Assembly: GCF_030846195.1 (NCBI RefSeq)
Contig: NZ_JAVCWH010000008.1
Coordinates: 1 to 64,000 of the forward strand
Direction: 5' to 3'
Origin: Paracoccus yibinensis
GTDB lineage: Bacteria > Pseudomonadota > Alphaproteobacteria > Rhodobacterales > Rhodobacteraceae
DNA: 64,000 nt
A model generated the notes under the pieces. The model saw nothing but the letters and a program-made list of their open reading frames with translations. It searched no databases and was not told the DNA's origin. Below, in pieces: positions 35,175 to 43,966 of this stretch; position 1 is the first letter of the stretch; every line of letters begins with the position of its first letter. Both the position numbers and the translations under genes were made by a program.

Positions 35175-36245
35175 TCAGCCCAGCCCCAGCATCGCCCGCA
35201 ACGCGGCCCGGTCGGGTGCCTGGCCGCCGGCAAAGTCGTCGAAGGCGGTTTCGGTCGGCTGGATCAGATGCGCCTCGATGAAAGGGGCGCCCTCGGCCGC
35301 GCCCTGGGCCGCCGACTTGACGCAGCATTCCCATTCCAGCACCGCCCAACCGCGATAACCGGCCAGCGTCAGCCGCGAGAAGACGCCCGCGAAATCCACC
35401 TGCCCGTCGCCCAGGCTGCGGAAGCGGCCTGCCCGGTCCGTCCAGCCGGAAAAGCCGGAATAGACCCCTTGCCGGGCCGAGGGCAGGAACTCGGCATCCT
35501 TGACGTGGAAGGCGCGGATGCGGCTGGCGTAGTGGTCGATGAAGCCCAGGTAATCCAGCTGCTGCAGCACGAAATGCGACGGGTCATAGTTGATGGCCGC
35601 GCGGGGGTGGTTGCCGCTGGCCTCCAGGAACCGCTCGAAGCTGGTGCCGTCCATCAGATCCTCGCCCGGGTGCAGCTCATAGGCGTAATCGACGCCCTGC
35701 TCCTCGTGCGCGTCCAGGATCGGCTTCCAGCGGCGGGCGAGTTCCGCAAAGGCTTCCTCGACCAGGCCCGCCGGGCGCTGCGGCCAGGGATAGAGATACG
35801 GCCAGGCAAGCGCGCCGGAAAAGCCCACCTGCACGTCCAGACCCAGGTGGCGGGACGCGCGGGCGGCCTTGATGACCTGCCCCGCCGCCCATTCCGACTG
35901 CTCGCGCGGCTTGCCGCGCAGCGCCTTTGGCGCGAAGCCGTCGAACTGCGCGGCATAGGCCGGATGGACCGCGACAAGCTGGCCCTGCATATGGGTCGAA
36001 AGCTCGGTGATCTCGACCCCCGCCTCGCGGCAGGTGCCCGCGATCTCGTCGCAATAGTCCTTGGATTCGGCCGCGCGGTCCAGGTCGATGAAGCGCGGAT
36101 CGACCGGCACCTGGATGCCGCGATAGCCAAGGTCCGCCGCCCATTTCGCGATGCTGGGCAGGCTGTCGAAGGGCGCGGCGTCGCCCGCGAACTGCGCCAG
36201 GAAGATCGCGGGGCCCTTGATGCCCCGCTGCGTGTCACTTGCCAT
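35175..36245 (-). CDS. Sugar phosphate isomerase/epimerase-like TIM-barrel protein (AP endonuclease 2 family), first
   Basis: 356 residues from the ATG at 36245 with AAAGGAGCC upstream. The xylose-isomerase-like barrel shows ADLGYRGIQVPVD, ELSTHMQGQL, YELHPGEDLMDG, INYDPSHFVLQQLD, IRAFHVKDAEF and LEWECCV; the Glu, Asp, His and Glu at these strand ends are the usual metal ligands, so it is probably an active metal-dependent isomerase, epimerase, lyase or hydratase. Closely spaced with Gfo/Idh/MocA genes on both sides. Confidence 0.85.
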   Translation of the reverse strand: MASDTQRGIKGPAIFLAQFAGDAAPFDSLPSIAKWAADLGYRGIQVPVDPRFIDLDRAAESKDYCDEIAGTCREAGVEITELSTHMQGQLVAVHPAYAAQFDGFAPKALRGKPREQSEWAAGQVIKAARASRHLGLDVQVGFSGALAWPYLYPWPQRPAGLVEEAFAELARRWKPILDAHEEQGVDYAYELHPGEDLMDGTSFERFLEASGNHPRAAINYDPSHFVLQQLDYLGFIDHYASRIRAFHVKDAEFLPSARQGVYSGFSGWTDRAGRFRSLGDGQVDFAGVFSRLTLAGYRGWAVLEWECCVKSAAQGAAEGAPFIEAHLIQPTETAFDDFAGGQAPDRAALRAMLGLG

Positions 36246-36271
36246 GATGGCTCCTTTTCTCGGGCCGGGTT

Positions 36272-37420
36272 TCAGGCCGGGACGGTCTGGCTTGCCAGAA
36301 GCTGCGCCGCGGCCGCGGGATCCAGGGCCTCGGGGCGGGCGCAGGTGGTGGTCATGGGCACGAAGCGACCTTCCTCGCCCGATTGCAGGATCGCGGTCAT
36401 CACCTCGACCACGTGCAGCGCCAGTTCGTCGTTGCAGCGGTGCGGGCGGCCTTCGGCGATGGCAAGCGCCATGTCCGCAAGGCCCGACGCGCGATAGTCG
36501 GCAACGCTGTTGCCGTTGTTCGTCTCGCGGTTCGGCGGTCCCAGCGGGTGGTCCCATGCGGGCAGGTCCGCCGCCTCGGCACGGCGCGTCACGCGGACCT
36601 CGCCGTCAAAGAAGTTCGGGTCGGGGATGTGCAGCGTGCCTTCCGTGCCGTAAAGCGCCATCGGCTTCAGGTCGTGCTGGTGGACGTCCCAGCTGGACTG
36701 GAAGCTGATGACCGCGCCGGATTTGAACTCCAGCAGGGAATGGATCGTGGTCGGCGTCTCGACCGGGATCTGCTCGCCTTTGCGGGCGGCCGATCCGATG
36801 GTCCGCGTCGGGCTGGGGGTGGACGCAAGCGCCGCGACGCGGGCCACCGGCCCCAGAAGCTGCACCAGGTTCGAGATGTAGTAGGGCCCCAGATCCAGCA
36901 CCGGCCCGCCGCCCTTCAGGAAGAAGAAGTCGGGGTTCGGGTGCCAGCCTTCCATGCCGCTGGACATGACCGCGCAGGTGCCCGAGGTGACGCGGCCGAT
37001 GGCGCCGCTGTCGACGATATGCCGGGCAAGCTGGTGGCTGGTGCCCAGGAAGGTATCGGGGGCCGATCCGATCCGCAGCCCGCGTTCGGCGGCGATCCGG
37101 GCCAGTTCGCGCCCTTCCTCCAACGTTAGCACATAGGGCTTTTCGGAATAGACATGCTTGCCCGCCTCAAGCGCGCGTTTCGAGATGTCGAAATGCGCGG
37201 CCGGGATGGTCAGGTTCACGATCAGGTCGATGTCGGGGCTTGCCAGCAGCGCGTCCACGCTGCGCGCCTCGATCCCGTATTCGGTGGCCCGCGCCTCGGC
37301 CGCAGCATGGTTCATGTCGGCCACGGCGACAAAGCGGATGCCCGCGAAATGCGGCGCCCGGCCCAGATAGGATGCCGAGATGTTGCCGGCCCCGATCAGG
37401 CCCAGTCTAAGATCGCTCAT
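36272..37420 (-). CDS. Gfo/Idh/MocA-family oxidoreductase (first of two)
   Basis: 382 residues. N-terminal LRLGLIGAGNISASYLGRAP, then NLTIPAAHFDISKRALEAGKHVYSEKPYVL with the conserved EKP Lys; substrate-domain motif GGGPVLDLGPYYISNLVQLLG. NAD(P)-dependent sugar dehydrogenase. It is only distantly similar to the other copy in this operon, so the two likely catalyse different steps, for example oxidation at C3 and later reduction. Confidence 0.87.
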   Translation of the reverse strand: MSDLRLGLIGAGNISASYLGRAPHFAGIRFVAVADMNHAAAEARATEYGIEARSVDALLASPDIDLIVNLTIPAAHFDISKRALEAGKHVYSEKPYVLTLEEGRELARIAAERGLRIGSAPDTFLGTSHQLARHIVDSGAIGRVTSGTCAVMSSGMEGWHPNPDFFFLKGGGPVLDLGPYYISNLVQLLGPVARVAALASTPSPTRTIGSAARKGEQIPVETPTTIHSLLEFKSGAVISFQSSWDVHQHDLKPMALYGTEGTLHIPDPNFFDGEVRVTRRAEAADLPAWDHPLGPPNRETNNGNSVADYRASGLADMALAIAEGRPHRCNDELALHVVEVMTAILQSGEEGRFVPMTTTCARPEALDPAAAAQLLASQTVPA

Positions 37421-37424
37421 GGTG

Positions 37425-38177
37425 TCAGCCTTTCAGGGTCTGCCAGGCCTTCGCGGCCTGGGTCGCAAAACGGTCGAAGTCCGAGGGCTTGTCATGTTCG
37501 GCCACCAGAACCTCGACGCGGGCCTGGGCGCGCAGGGCATCCAGGATCGCGGGCCAGTCCATCGTGCCGGTGCCGGGATCGGCCCAGCCGTCCTCGTCGG
37601 TCTTCTCGCCCGCAGGCGCGATGTCCTTGAAATGGGCGGCGGTGATGCGCGGCCCGTATTGGGCGATCCAGTCCAGCGGGTCGCCGGCGCCGCGCACGAT
37701 CCAGGCGATGTCGGCTTCCCAGTCGATCATCGGCGCCTCGTCCAGGATGATCTTCATGGGCGTCCGGCCGTCGGGCAGGGCATGGAACTCGAAGTCGTGG
37801 TTGTGCCAGCCGAAGGTCAGGCCGCGTTGGGCCATCTCCCCATGCGCGGCGGCAAGGCGGGCGGCGAAGGCCTGCCATCCCGCGGCATCCGCGGGACGCT
37901 GGTCGGGGCCAATGTGGGGGGCGAAGATCATCGTGGCGCCGACCTGGCCCGCGATCTGGGCCACGCGGTCGGGGTTTTCCTCGATCAGGTCCAGCGAGAC
38001 GTGCAGCGACGGCATGGTCATGCCTGCGGCGGACAGGGCCTCGGCGATGGCGGGCAGGTCGTCGAAGACGCCGCCATAGCCCTCGGCCGCGTCATAGCCA
38101 AGCGCGCCGAGACGGCGGATCACGTCGGCATAGGGCGTGGCGAAGCGGGCCGAATAGAGTTGCAAGGACAGTTTCAT
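37425..38177 (-). CDS. Sugar phosphate isomerase/epimerase-like TIM-barrel protein, second
   Basis: 250 residues from the second of two adjacent ATGs (38177), which has better spacing to GGAG. Features are MKLSLQLYSAR at strand 1, LHVSLDLIEENPD, GWHNHDFEFHALPDG, MIDWEADIAWIVRGAGDP, ITAAHFKDIA and VAEHD; WHNHDFEF is typical of the IolE/3-dehydro-sugar subgroup. Metal ligands appear complete. Shorter than the first TIM-barrel protein and not a close paralogue. Confidence 0.85.
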   Translation of the reverse strand: MKLSLQLYSARFATPYADVIRRLGALGYDAAEGYGGVFDDLPAIAEALSAAGMTMPSLHVSLDLIEENPDRVAQIAGQVGATMIFAPHIGPDQRPADAAGWQAFAARLAAAHGEMAQRGLTFGWHNHDFEFHALPDGRTPMKIILDEAPMIDWEADIAWIVRGAGDPLDWIAQYGPRITAAHFKDIAPAGEKTDEDGWADPGTGTMDWPAILDALRAQARVEVLVAEHDKPSDFDRFATQAAKAWQTLKG

Positions 38178-38198
38178 CATCTTCTCCGTAGGAAAGTC

Positions 38199-39311
38199 TC
38201 AGATCCGCGTTTCGGTTGCGGCGTCGAACAGCGACAGGCTGGCGGGGTCGAAGCCGATGGACAGCACCTGGCCCGCGCGCACGCGGTCCTCGCCGTCCAG
38301 GCGGACGCGGAAGGGGGTGTCGCCAAGCCGCGTCCAGACCAGGGTGTCGGCGCCCATCGGCTCGACCACCTCGACAAGGGCCTGGGCCTGGATGGGCAGG
38401 GCGGCGGCCGCCTCGCCGGTGCGGACATGTTCGGGGCGGATGCCCAGCACGGCCTCGGCCCCGCGCGGGCGGGTGGTGAAGTCATAGCCGGTGACATCGG
38501 CCACCAGCGGGCCGTGGAAGATGTTGCCTTCCAGCCGGCCCGGCAGCAGGTTCATGGGCGGCGATCCGATGAAGCCCGCCACGTAAAGATTCGCGGGGCG
38601 GCGATAGATGTCGTCGGGCGTGGCAAGCTGCTGGATCTTGCCGCCGCGCATGATGGCGATGCGGTCGGCCAGGGTCATCGCCTCGATCTGGTCATGGGTG
38701 ACATAGATCATGGTGTTGCCCAGGCTCTGGTGCAGACGCTTCAGTTCGACCCGCAGTTCCGCCCGCAGCTTGGCATCCAGGTTCGACAAGGGTTCGTCGA
38801 ACAGGAACACGTCCACGTCGCGCACCAGGGCGCGGCCGATGGCCACCCGCTGGCGCTGACCGCCCGACAGGGCCGCGGGCTTGCGCTTCAGCAGCGGTTC
38901 AAGCTGCAACGTGGACGCGGCGCGGGCGATGCGGCGCGCGATCTCGCCCTTGGGCACGCGGGCGTTCTTCAGGCCGAAGGACAGGTTCCCCTCGACCGTC
39001 ATCTGCGGGTAGAGCGCATAGGACTGGAACACCATCCCAATGCCGCGTTCCGACGGCTCGGCCCAGGTGACGTTCTTCCCCGAGATGAAGATCTGCCCCT
39101 CGGTCGCCGGTTGCAGGCCGGCGATGCAGTTCAGCAGCGTGGACTTGCCGCAGCCCGAGGCGCCCAGCAGCACCAGGAACTCGCCGTCGTTCACGTCCAG
39201 GTTCAGATCGCCCAGCACCTCGACCGCGCCATAGGACAGGCTGAGGTCGCGGATCGAGACGGAGACGCCGTCCAGTTCGGATCGGGGATCGGCGCGGAGT
39301 GCTTGTGCCAT
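38199..39311 (-). CDS. Sugar ABC transporter ATP-binding protein (MalK/UgpC-like)
   Basis: 370 residues. Walker A GASGCGKSTL, Q-loop FQSYALYPQM, signature LSGGQRQRVAIGRAL, Walker B VFLFDEPLSNLDAKLR and a C-terminal TOBE domain (VLGIRPEHVRTG). CUT1-class ATPase; one such subunit often serves the MalF and MalG permeases directly upstream. Confidence 0.92.
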   Translation of the reverse strand: MAQALRADPRSELDGVSVSIRDLSLSYGAVEVLGDLNLDVNDGEFLVLLGASGCGKSTLLNCIAGLQPATEGQIFISGKNVTWAEPSERGIGMVFQSYALYPQMTVEGNLSFGLKNARVPKGEIARRIARAASTLQLEPLLKRKPAALSGGQRQRVAIGRALVRDVDVFLFDEPLSNLDAKLRAELRVELKRLHQSLGNTMIYVTHDQIEAMTLADRIAIMRGGKIQQLATPDDIYRRPANLYVAGFIGSPPMNLLPGRLEGNIFHGPLVADVTGYDFTTRPRGAEAVLGIRPEHVRTGEAAAALPIQAQALVEVVEPMGADTLVWTRLGDTPFRVRLDGEDRVRAGQVLSIGFDPASLSLFDAATETRI

Positions 39312-39314
39312 GGG

Positions 39315-40265
39315 TCAGCCTTTCACGGCGCCTGCGGCGATGCCGCGGACGAAAAGTTTGCCAGAGAGGAAGTAGATCGTCAGCGGAACAAGGCCGGTCA
39401 GCAGGGTCGCGGCCATGTTGACGTTGTATTCGCGCACGCCCTGGACCGAGTTGACGATGTTGTTCAGCTGCACCGTCATCGGATAGCTTTCGGGCCGGGT
39501 ATAGATCACGCCGAACAGGAAGTCGTTCCAGATCCCCGTGACCTGCAGGATCACCGCCACCGTGAAGATCGGCAGCGACATCGGCACCAGCACGCGCAGG
39601 AAGATGCCCCAGAAGCCCGCGCCGTCCACCCGCGCAGCCTTGAACAGCTCGGGCGGCAGCGAGGAGAAGTAGTTGCGGAACAGAAGCGTGATGATCGGCA
39701 TCCCGAAGACCACATGGACCAGCACCAGGCCCCAGACCGACCCCATCAGCCCGATTTCGCGCAGGATGATGACGATGGGATAGATCATCACCTGGTATGG
39801 GATGAAGGCGCCGAAGATCAGGATGGTGAAGAACACCTCGGACCCCTTGAAGCGCCAGTTGACCAGGGCATAGCCGTTCACCGCCGCCACCGCGATCGAC
39901 AGGATCGTCGCCGGTATGACGATCGCGACCGAGTTCCAGAAGCCGCGCGACAGCCCGTCGCAGTTCAGCCCGGTGCAGGCGGACGACCAGGCCTTGACCC
40001 AGGGCTCGAAGGTGATCTCGACCGGCGGGGCGAAGATGTTGCCCATGCGGATCTCGGGCATCCCCTTCAGCGAGGTCATGACCATCACCCACAGCGGCAG
40101 CAGGTAATAGGCCGAAAAGATCAGAAGCCCGCCATAGATCATGATGCGCTTGCCCGACAGGCGGCGCGTGGGGGCAAGGCCTGCGGGTCCGTCCAGCAGC
40201 CGGCCGCGCGGGGCGGCGCTGCGGGGCGGCGCGGCGGCGGCCGCGGGATATGCCGCGTCAGACAT
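39315..40265 (-). CDS. Sugar ABC transporter permease (MalG-like)
   Basis: 316 residues, six predicted membrane segments after an Ala/Pro-rich cytoplasmic N-terminus of about 35 residues. The ATPase-docking EAA loop reads ELFKAARVDGAGFWGIFLRVLVP. ATG overlaps the MalF-like gene by 8 bases. Confidence 0.9.
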   Translation of the reverse strand: MSDAAYPAAAAAPPRSAAPRGRLLDGPAGLAPTRRLSGKRIMIYGGLLIFSAYYLLPLWVMVMTSLKGMPEIRMGNIFAPPVEITFEPWVKAWSSACTGLNCDGLSRGFWNSVAIVIPATILSIAVAAVNGYALVNWRFKGSEVFFTILIFGAFIPYQVMIYPIVIILREIGLMGSVWGLVLVHVVFGMPIITLLFRNYFSSLPPELFKAARVDGAGFWGIFLRVLVPMSLPIFTVAVILQVTGIWNDFLFGVIYTRPESYPMTVQLNNIVNSVQGVREYNVNMAATLLTGLVPLTIYFLSGKLFVRGIAAGAVKG

Positions 40266-41151
40266 GGCGTTTCCTTCCCATGCGGAACAGCGCGAAGGGG
40301 ATGATGATCGCCAGCACCGCGGCCAGCATCATGGTCGAGGCCGCGAAGCCCTGCCCCAGGTTCTGGTTGCCGAACATGTAGTCATAGACGTATTTCGCGG
40401 GCACTTCGGACGCGATGCCCGGCCCCCCGCGCGTCAGCGCGACGACAAGGTCGTAAAGCTTGATGATCCCGGCCGAGATCAGGACGACGCAGGTCGCGAA
40501 GACCGGCTTCATCATCGGCAGGATGATGAACAGATAGGTCTTCAAGGCGGGGATGCCGTCCACCCGGCTGGCCTTCCAGACGTCCTCGTCGATGCCGCGC
40601 AGGCCGGCCAGCATGATGACCGTGGTCAGCCCCGCACCCTGCCAGATGCCCGCCGCCAGAAGCGCCAGGATCACCAGGCCGGAATCGTTCAGCGGATCGA
40701 AGGTGAAGCCGGAAAAGCCCATGCTGCGGACGATGTGCTGCAACCCGAAGTCGGGGTTCAGGATCCACTGCCAGACGACGCCCGTGACGATGAAGCTGAG
40801 GGCATAGGGGAACAGGATGATGGTGCGGAACCCGTCCTCAAACCGGATCTTCTGGTCCAGAAGCACGGCCAGCAGAAAGCCGATCGCCAGCGTTAGCACC
40901 AGGGCCAGGATGCCATAGATCGCCAGGTTCTCGATGGACACCTGCCAGCGGGGCGTGGACCACAGCCGCTCGTATTGCGCCAGGCCCACGAAATCCAGCC
41001 GGGGCAGCAGGCGCGAATTGGTGAAGGAATGGACCACCGTCCACAGCGAGCAGCCGATGAAGACCACAAGGGCGGTCAGGATCATCGGCGTGGCTGCCAG
41101 CTTGGCCGGCCAGTTCTGGAGCAATCGGATGGGAGGGCCGGATCGGGCCAT
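40258..41151 (-). CDS. Sugar ABC transporter permease (MalF-like)
   Basis: 297 residues, six membrane segments. The EAA loop is EDVWKASRVDGIPALKTYLFIILPMM. It lies between the binding-protein gene (hairpin in the gap) and the MalG-like gene, with which it overlaps by 8 bases. CUT1 family. Confidence 0.9.
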   Translation of the reverse strand: MARSGPPIRLLQNWPAKLAATPMILTALVVFIGCSLWTVVHSFTNSRLLPRLDFVGLAQYERLWSTPRWQVSIENLAIYGILALVLTLAIGFLLAVLLDQKIRFEDGFRTIILFPYALSFIVTGVVWQWILNPDFGLQHIVRSMGFSGFTFDPLNDSGLVILALLAAGIWQGAGLTTVIMLAGLRGIDEDVWKASRVDGIPALKTYLFIILPMMKPVFATCVVLISAGIIKLYDLVVALTRGGPGIASEVPAKYVYDYMFGNQNLGQGFAASTMMLAAVLAIIIPFALFRMGRKRHV

Positions 41152-41177
41152 GAGGGTGCCTCCGGTCAGGGGAAAAA

Positions 41178-41198
41178 CCCGGCCCCCTGGGGGCCGGG
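41178..41198 (-). terminator. Intercistronic hairpin after the CUT1 binding-protein gene
   Basis: CCCGGCCCC-CTG-GGGGCCGGG forms a perfect 9-bp stem with a 3-base loop, 8 bases after the binding-protein stop on the minus strand. No T-tract. Probably limits read-through or protects the upstream mRNA. Confidence 0.75.
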
Positions 41199-41206
41199 CG
41201 CGGGCG

Positions 41207-42445
41207 TCACATCGCGGACTGGACGATTTCGACGAAGCGCGCGTGCGCGTCCTCGGCGGAAAGGTCCGATCCGAAGAACTCGGCCGTCAGATCCTCGATC
41301 TGCCCGCGCGAATCCGACGACATCACCAGGTCGATGGTCGGGATGGTGTTGCCGGCCTTCAGCGTTTCAAGCCCGGCCTTGGTGCATTCGTTCACTTCGG
41401 CCAGGTCGATGTCGCCGCGCACCGGCAGCGAACCCTTGGCGGCGTTGAAGGCGACCTGCGCTTCCTCGGACAGGATCACCTGGGCCAGGGCGCGCTGCGC
41501 CTCGGTCACGGCCTCGTCGTCGTTCACCGGGAAATAGATCGCGTCGCCGCCCGTGGCGATGACGGGTTCGCCCCCAAGGCCGATATGGCAACCGTAATCC
41601 GTGCCCGCGGACTTGCCCGCCAGGGCGAATTCGCCCTGCGCCCAGTCCCCCATGACCTGGGCCGCGGCCGTGCCCTCGATGATGCGGTTGGTGGCCATGT
41701 TCCAGTCGCTGAGATTGCCGCCCGAGGCCAGATCGCGGGCAATGGCATATTCGGCGAAGATGTTCTTCAGCGTGTCGCTGTTCAGCGCGTCCTCGTTCCG
41801 CTCGGCGAACACCTGGTTGTAGAAGTCGGCCCCGCCGATCCCCGAGATCATCGCGTAAAGCAGCAGCGCCGTCTGCCAGCCCTGCATCCCCTGCGCCAGG
41901 GGCAGGATGCCCGCCTCGCGCAGCGCGGGGGCGGCGGCCTTCAGTTCTTCCCAGTTGGTCGCAGGCTCGACGCCCGCCTTTTCAAAGGCCGACAGCGAGG
42001 TCCACATCCATTGCGGCGAATGGATGTTCAAGGGCGCGCAATAGACGCGGCCCTCGAAGGTGCAGGCGTCCAGCAGCGAGACCGGGTTGATCGTGTCGCG
42101 CCAGCCGTTCGCCTCGGCCACCTCGGTCAGGTCCTGCATCAGCCCGGCCTCGACCAGTTCCTGCGCCTGCAACCCATGGTTGAATTGCGTGGCCCCCATC
42201 GGGTCGCCGCCGATGATGCGCGACACCATGATCGGCCGCGCGGTCGATCCCGATCCGGCGATGGCGCCGTCGACCCAGCCATGCTCGGTCTGCTCCTCGA
42301 AGATGCGGGCCAGTTCCTGCACGGCCGCGGCCTCGCCGCCCGAAGTCCACCAATGCGTCACCTCCAGGTCGGCCGCCATGGCTCCGGCAGGCAAAATTGT
42401 CACGGCAGCGCCCGCCAGCAGGCGGCGCATCGAAATCTTCTGCAT
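41207..42445 (-). CDS. Carbohydrate ABC transporter substrate-binding protein (CUT1, glucose-type)
   Basis: 412 residues from the ATG at 42445 (GGAGG 6 bases upstream; an ATG at 42451 touches that site). A signal peptide with RRLLAGAAVTILPAGAMA is cleaved near AMAAD. The mature start LEVTHWWTSGGEAAAVQEL is like glucose/mannose-binding GtsA proteins, suggesting a pyranose ligand. First gene of the operon running to 34079. Confidence 0.9.
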   Translation of the reverse strand: MQKISMRRLLAGAAVTILPAGAMAADLEVTHWWTSGGEAAAVQELARIFEEQTEHGWVDGAIAGSGSTARPIMVSRIIGGDPMGATQFNHGLQAQELVEAGLMQDLTEVAEANGWRDTINPVSLLDACTFEGRVYCAPLNIHSPQWMWTSLSAFEKAGVEPATNWEELKAAAPALREAGILPLAQGMQGWQTALLLYAMISGIGGADFYNQVFAERNEDALNSDTLKNIFAEYAIARDLASGGNLSDWNMATNRIIEGTAAAQVMGDWAQGEFALAGKSAGTDYGCHIGLGGEPVIATGGDAIYFPVNDDEAVTEAQRALAQVILSEEAQVAFNAAKGSLPVRGDIDLAEVNECTKAGLETLKAGNTIPTIDLVMSSDSRGQIEDLTAEFFGSDLSAEDAHARFVEIVQSAM

Positions 42446-42514
42446 TGTCATCCTCCCGTTGATCCGGCGCGACGGTCGCGCGGGCAGCGATCGGCTCGAC
42501 CTCTCCCAGGTCGA

Positions 42515-42528
42515 TGTAAACGATTGCT
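42515..42528. promoter_or_regulatory. LacI-family operator 1
   Basis: TGTAAACGATTGCT matches the LacI-family consensus TGnAAnCGnTTnCA at 9 of 10 fixed positions. It lies about 70 bases upstream of the binding-protein gene, in the divergent gap next to the LacI-family regulator gene. Confidence 0.65.
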
Positions 42529-42572
42529 ATGCGATTCCATCTCATGACCATTGCCTTTGCGTCAAGAAAAAA

Positions 42573-42586
42573 TGTAATCCTTTACA
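42573..42586. promoter_or_regulatory. LacI-family operator 2
   Basis: TGTAATCCTTTACA also fits TGnAAnCGnTTnCA at 9 of 10 fixed positions and sits inside a 6-bp inverted repeat (ATGTAA-TCCT-TTACAT, 42572-42587). Centre-to-centre distance to operator 1 is 58 bases, allowing looping or control of both promoters. It is 23 bases before the LacI-type start. Confidence 0.65.
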
Positions 42587-42609
42587 TGAAGACCTATCGG
42601 CGGGGCACC

Positions 42610-43632
42610 ATGGCTATCGGAATCAAGGACATCGCTCGGCTGGCGGGTGTTTCGACGGCGACGGTCAGCCGCGCGCTGTCCCATCCGGGCCGCGTCTCGC
42701 CCGAAACGCGGGCGCAGGTCATGGCGGTGGTGGAAGAACACGACTATCGCGTGAACTCCTTTGCGCGCTCGCTGCGGGTGCGTCGGGCCGATGCAGTGCT
42801 GGCCATGGTGCCAAACCTGGGCAACCCGTTCTTTTCCGAAATCATCGCCGGCATCCAGGACGGCCTGACCCCTGCGGGCCTGGATCTGCTGGTGACCGAC
42901 AGCCTGTCCCAGCAAGCGCGGCGGCAATCGCCCGTCACCCATCTGCAGGCCGCGCGGGCGGACGGGCTGATATGCCTGGACGGCGCCCTGCCGGCCGGCA
43001 TCCTGGACGATCTTGCGGCAGGCGATGTGGCGGGCCGCGTGGTCTTTGCCTGCGAATGGCCCGAAGGGCGCGGCTTTCCGGTCGTGCGCAGCGATAACCG
43101 CGCGGGCATGGCCCTGGCCGTGCAGCACCTGGTCGGACTGGGCCATCGCGACTTCGCGCTGCTGACCGGACCCGAAGGCAACGTGCTGACCCGCGAACGG
43201 CGCGAGGGGGCCGAGGCTGCCTTGGCGCAGGCGGGGCTGTCCCTTCCCCCTTCGCGCATCGCCGGCGGCAGCTTCGAGATCCGCGACGGCTTTCGCGCGG
43301 CCGGCGACCTGATGCGGATGCCGTCCCGGCCCACGGCGATCCTGTGCAGTTCGGACCAGTTGGCAATCGGCTGCATTTCCGGCCTGTCGGAACTGGGTGT
43401 CCGTGTCCCGCAGGACGTGTCGGTGGTGGGCTTCGACGACATCGCGCTTGCCGCCTATTCCTGCCCTCCGCTGACAACGATCCGCCAGGACCGCCGCCGC
43501 CTGGGCCGCATCGCGGCCGAGCGGCTGCTGTCCAGCCTGTCGGGCAAGCCGCCTGCCGAGACGTTGACCACCCTGCCGGTCGAGATCGTGGTGCGCCGCT
43601 CGACCGCGGCGGCATCAAAGGCGGTGAAATAG
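42610..43632 (+). CDS. LacI-family transcriptional regulator
   Basis: 340 residues from the ATG at 42610; the open frame to 42529 would run through operator 2. N-terminal LacI headpiece IKDIARLAGVSTATVSRALSHPGRVSPETR and hinge, then a periplasmic-binding-type sugar domain (GNPFFSEIIAGIQDGL, GFDDIALAAYSCPPLTTIRQD). Divergent from the sugar transport and enzyme operon, which it almost certainly controls. Confidence 0.9.
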   Translation: MAIGIKDIARLAGVSTATVSRALSHPGRVSPETRAQVMAVVEEHDYRVNSFARSLRVRRADAVLAMVPNLGNPFFSEIIAGIQDGLTPAGLDLLVTDSLSQQARRQSPVTHLQAARADGLICLDGALPAGILDDLAAGDVAGRVVFACEWPEGRGFPVVRSDNRAGMALAVQHLVGLGHRDFALLTGPEGNVLTRERREGAEAALAQAGLSLPPSRIAGGSFEIRDGFRAAGDLMRMPSRPTAILCSSDQLAIGCISGLSELGVRVPQDVSVVGFDDIALAAYSCPPLTTIRQDRRRLGRIAAERLLSSLSGKPPAETLTTLPVEIVVRRSTAAASKAVK

Positions 43633-43966
43633 GCTTCGCCCGGCGGGTCGGACCTGAAAACCATTGGCAGGCGGCTGCTTTGCCAAGCCGAATCCCCATG
43701 GGATTTATGCGCCTGCCTGGTTTGTTCCGAGCGGGACGATAACGGGGAATCAGCTTACACGCCTGCCATTCAGATGCCCGAATCGGTTGCGTGGGCTGAA
43801 AGCGTCTGTCCGGCGACATCATTCGGGCGCTCCAGCATGGTTCGGTTTTTGACGTCACCGTCAAAACACCCTTAAGTCCAAGTGTCCGAACCATATTTTT
43901 CTGATAGTCTGCCTTTCGTCCCGGCAGGAGAGAGACTGGGATGATCTGGTCACCGGAGGAGATGCC
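43633..43966. other. 334-base intergenic region between the LacI-type gene and gfa
   Basis: No open frame here looks like a gene. The region holds a nested inverted repeat (separate entry) and, close to gfa, an AT-rich stretch around 43890-43915 that may include its promoter. GGAGGAGATGCC lies directly before the gfa ATG. Confidence 0.5.
43837..43894. other. Nested inverted repeat, possible structured RNA or terminator
   Basis: Outer arms ATGGTTCGG (43837-43845) and CCGAACCAT (43886-43894) are perfectly complementary over 9 bp and enclose an inner perfect 8-bp repeat TTTTGACG-TCAC-CGTCAAAA (43847-43866). The outer right arm is followed by ATTTTTCT. It could be a terminator, a small RNA end, the gfa leader, or a mobile repeat remnant. 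Confidence 0.5.

Noticed and set aside
37380..40304. A 970-codon plus-strand frame across the sugar cluster
   Set aside because: Mirror of the minus-strand isomerase, ATPase and permease genes; His/Gln/Asp-rich with no motif.
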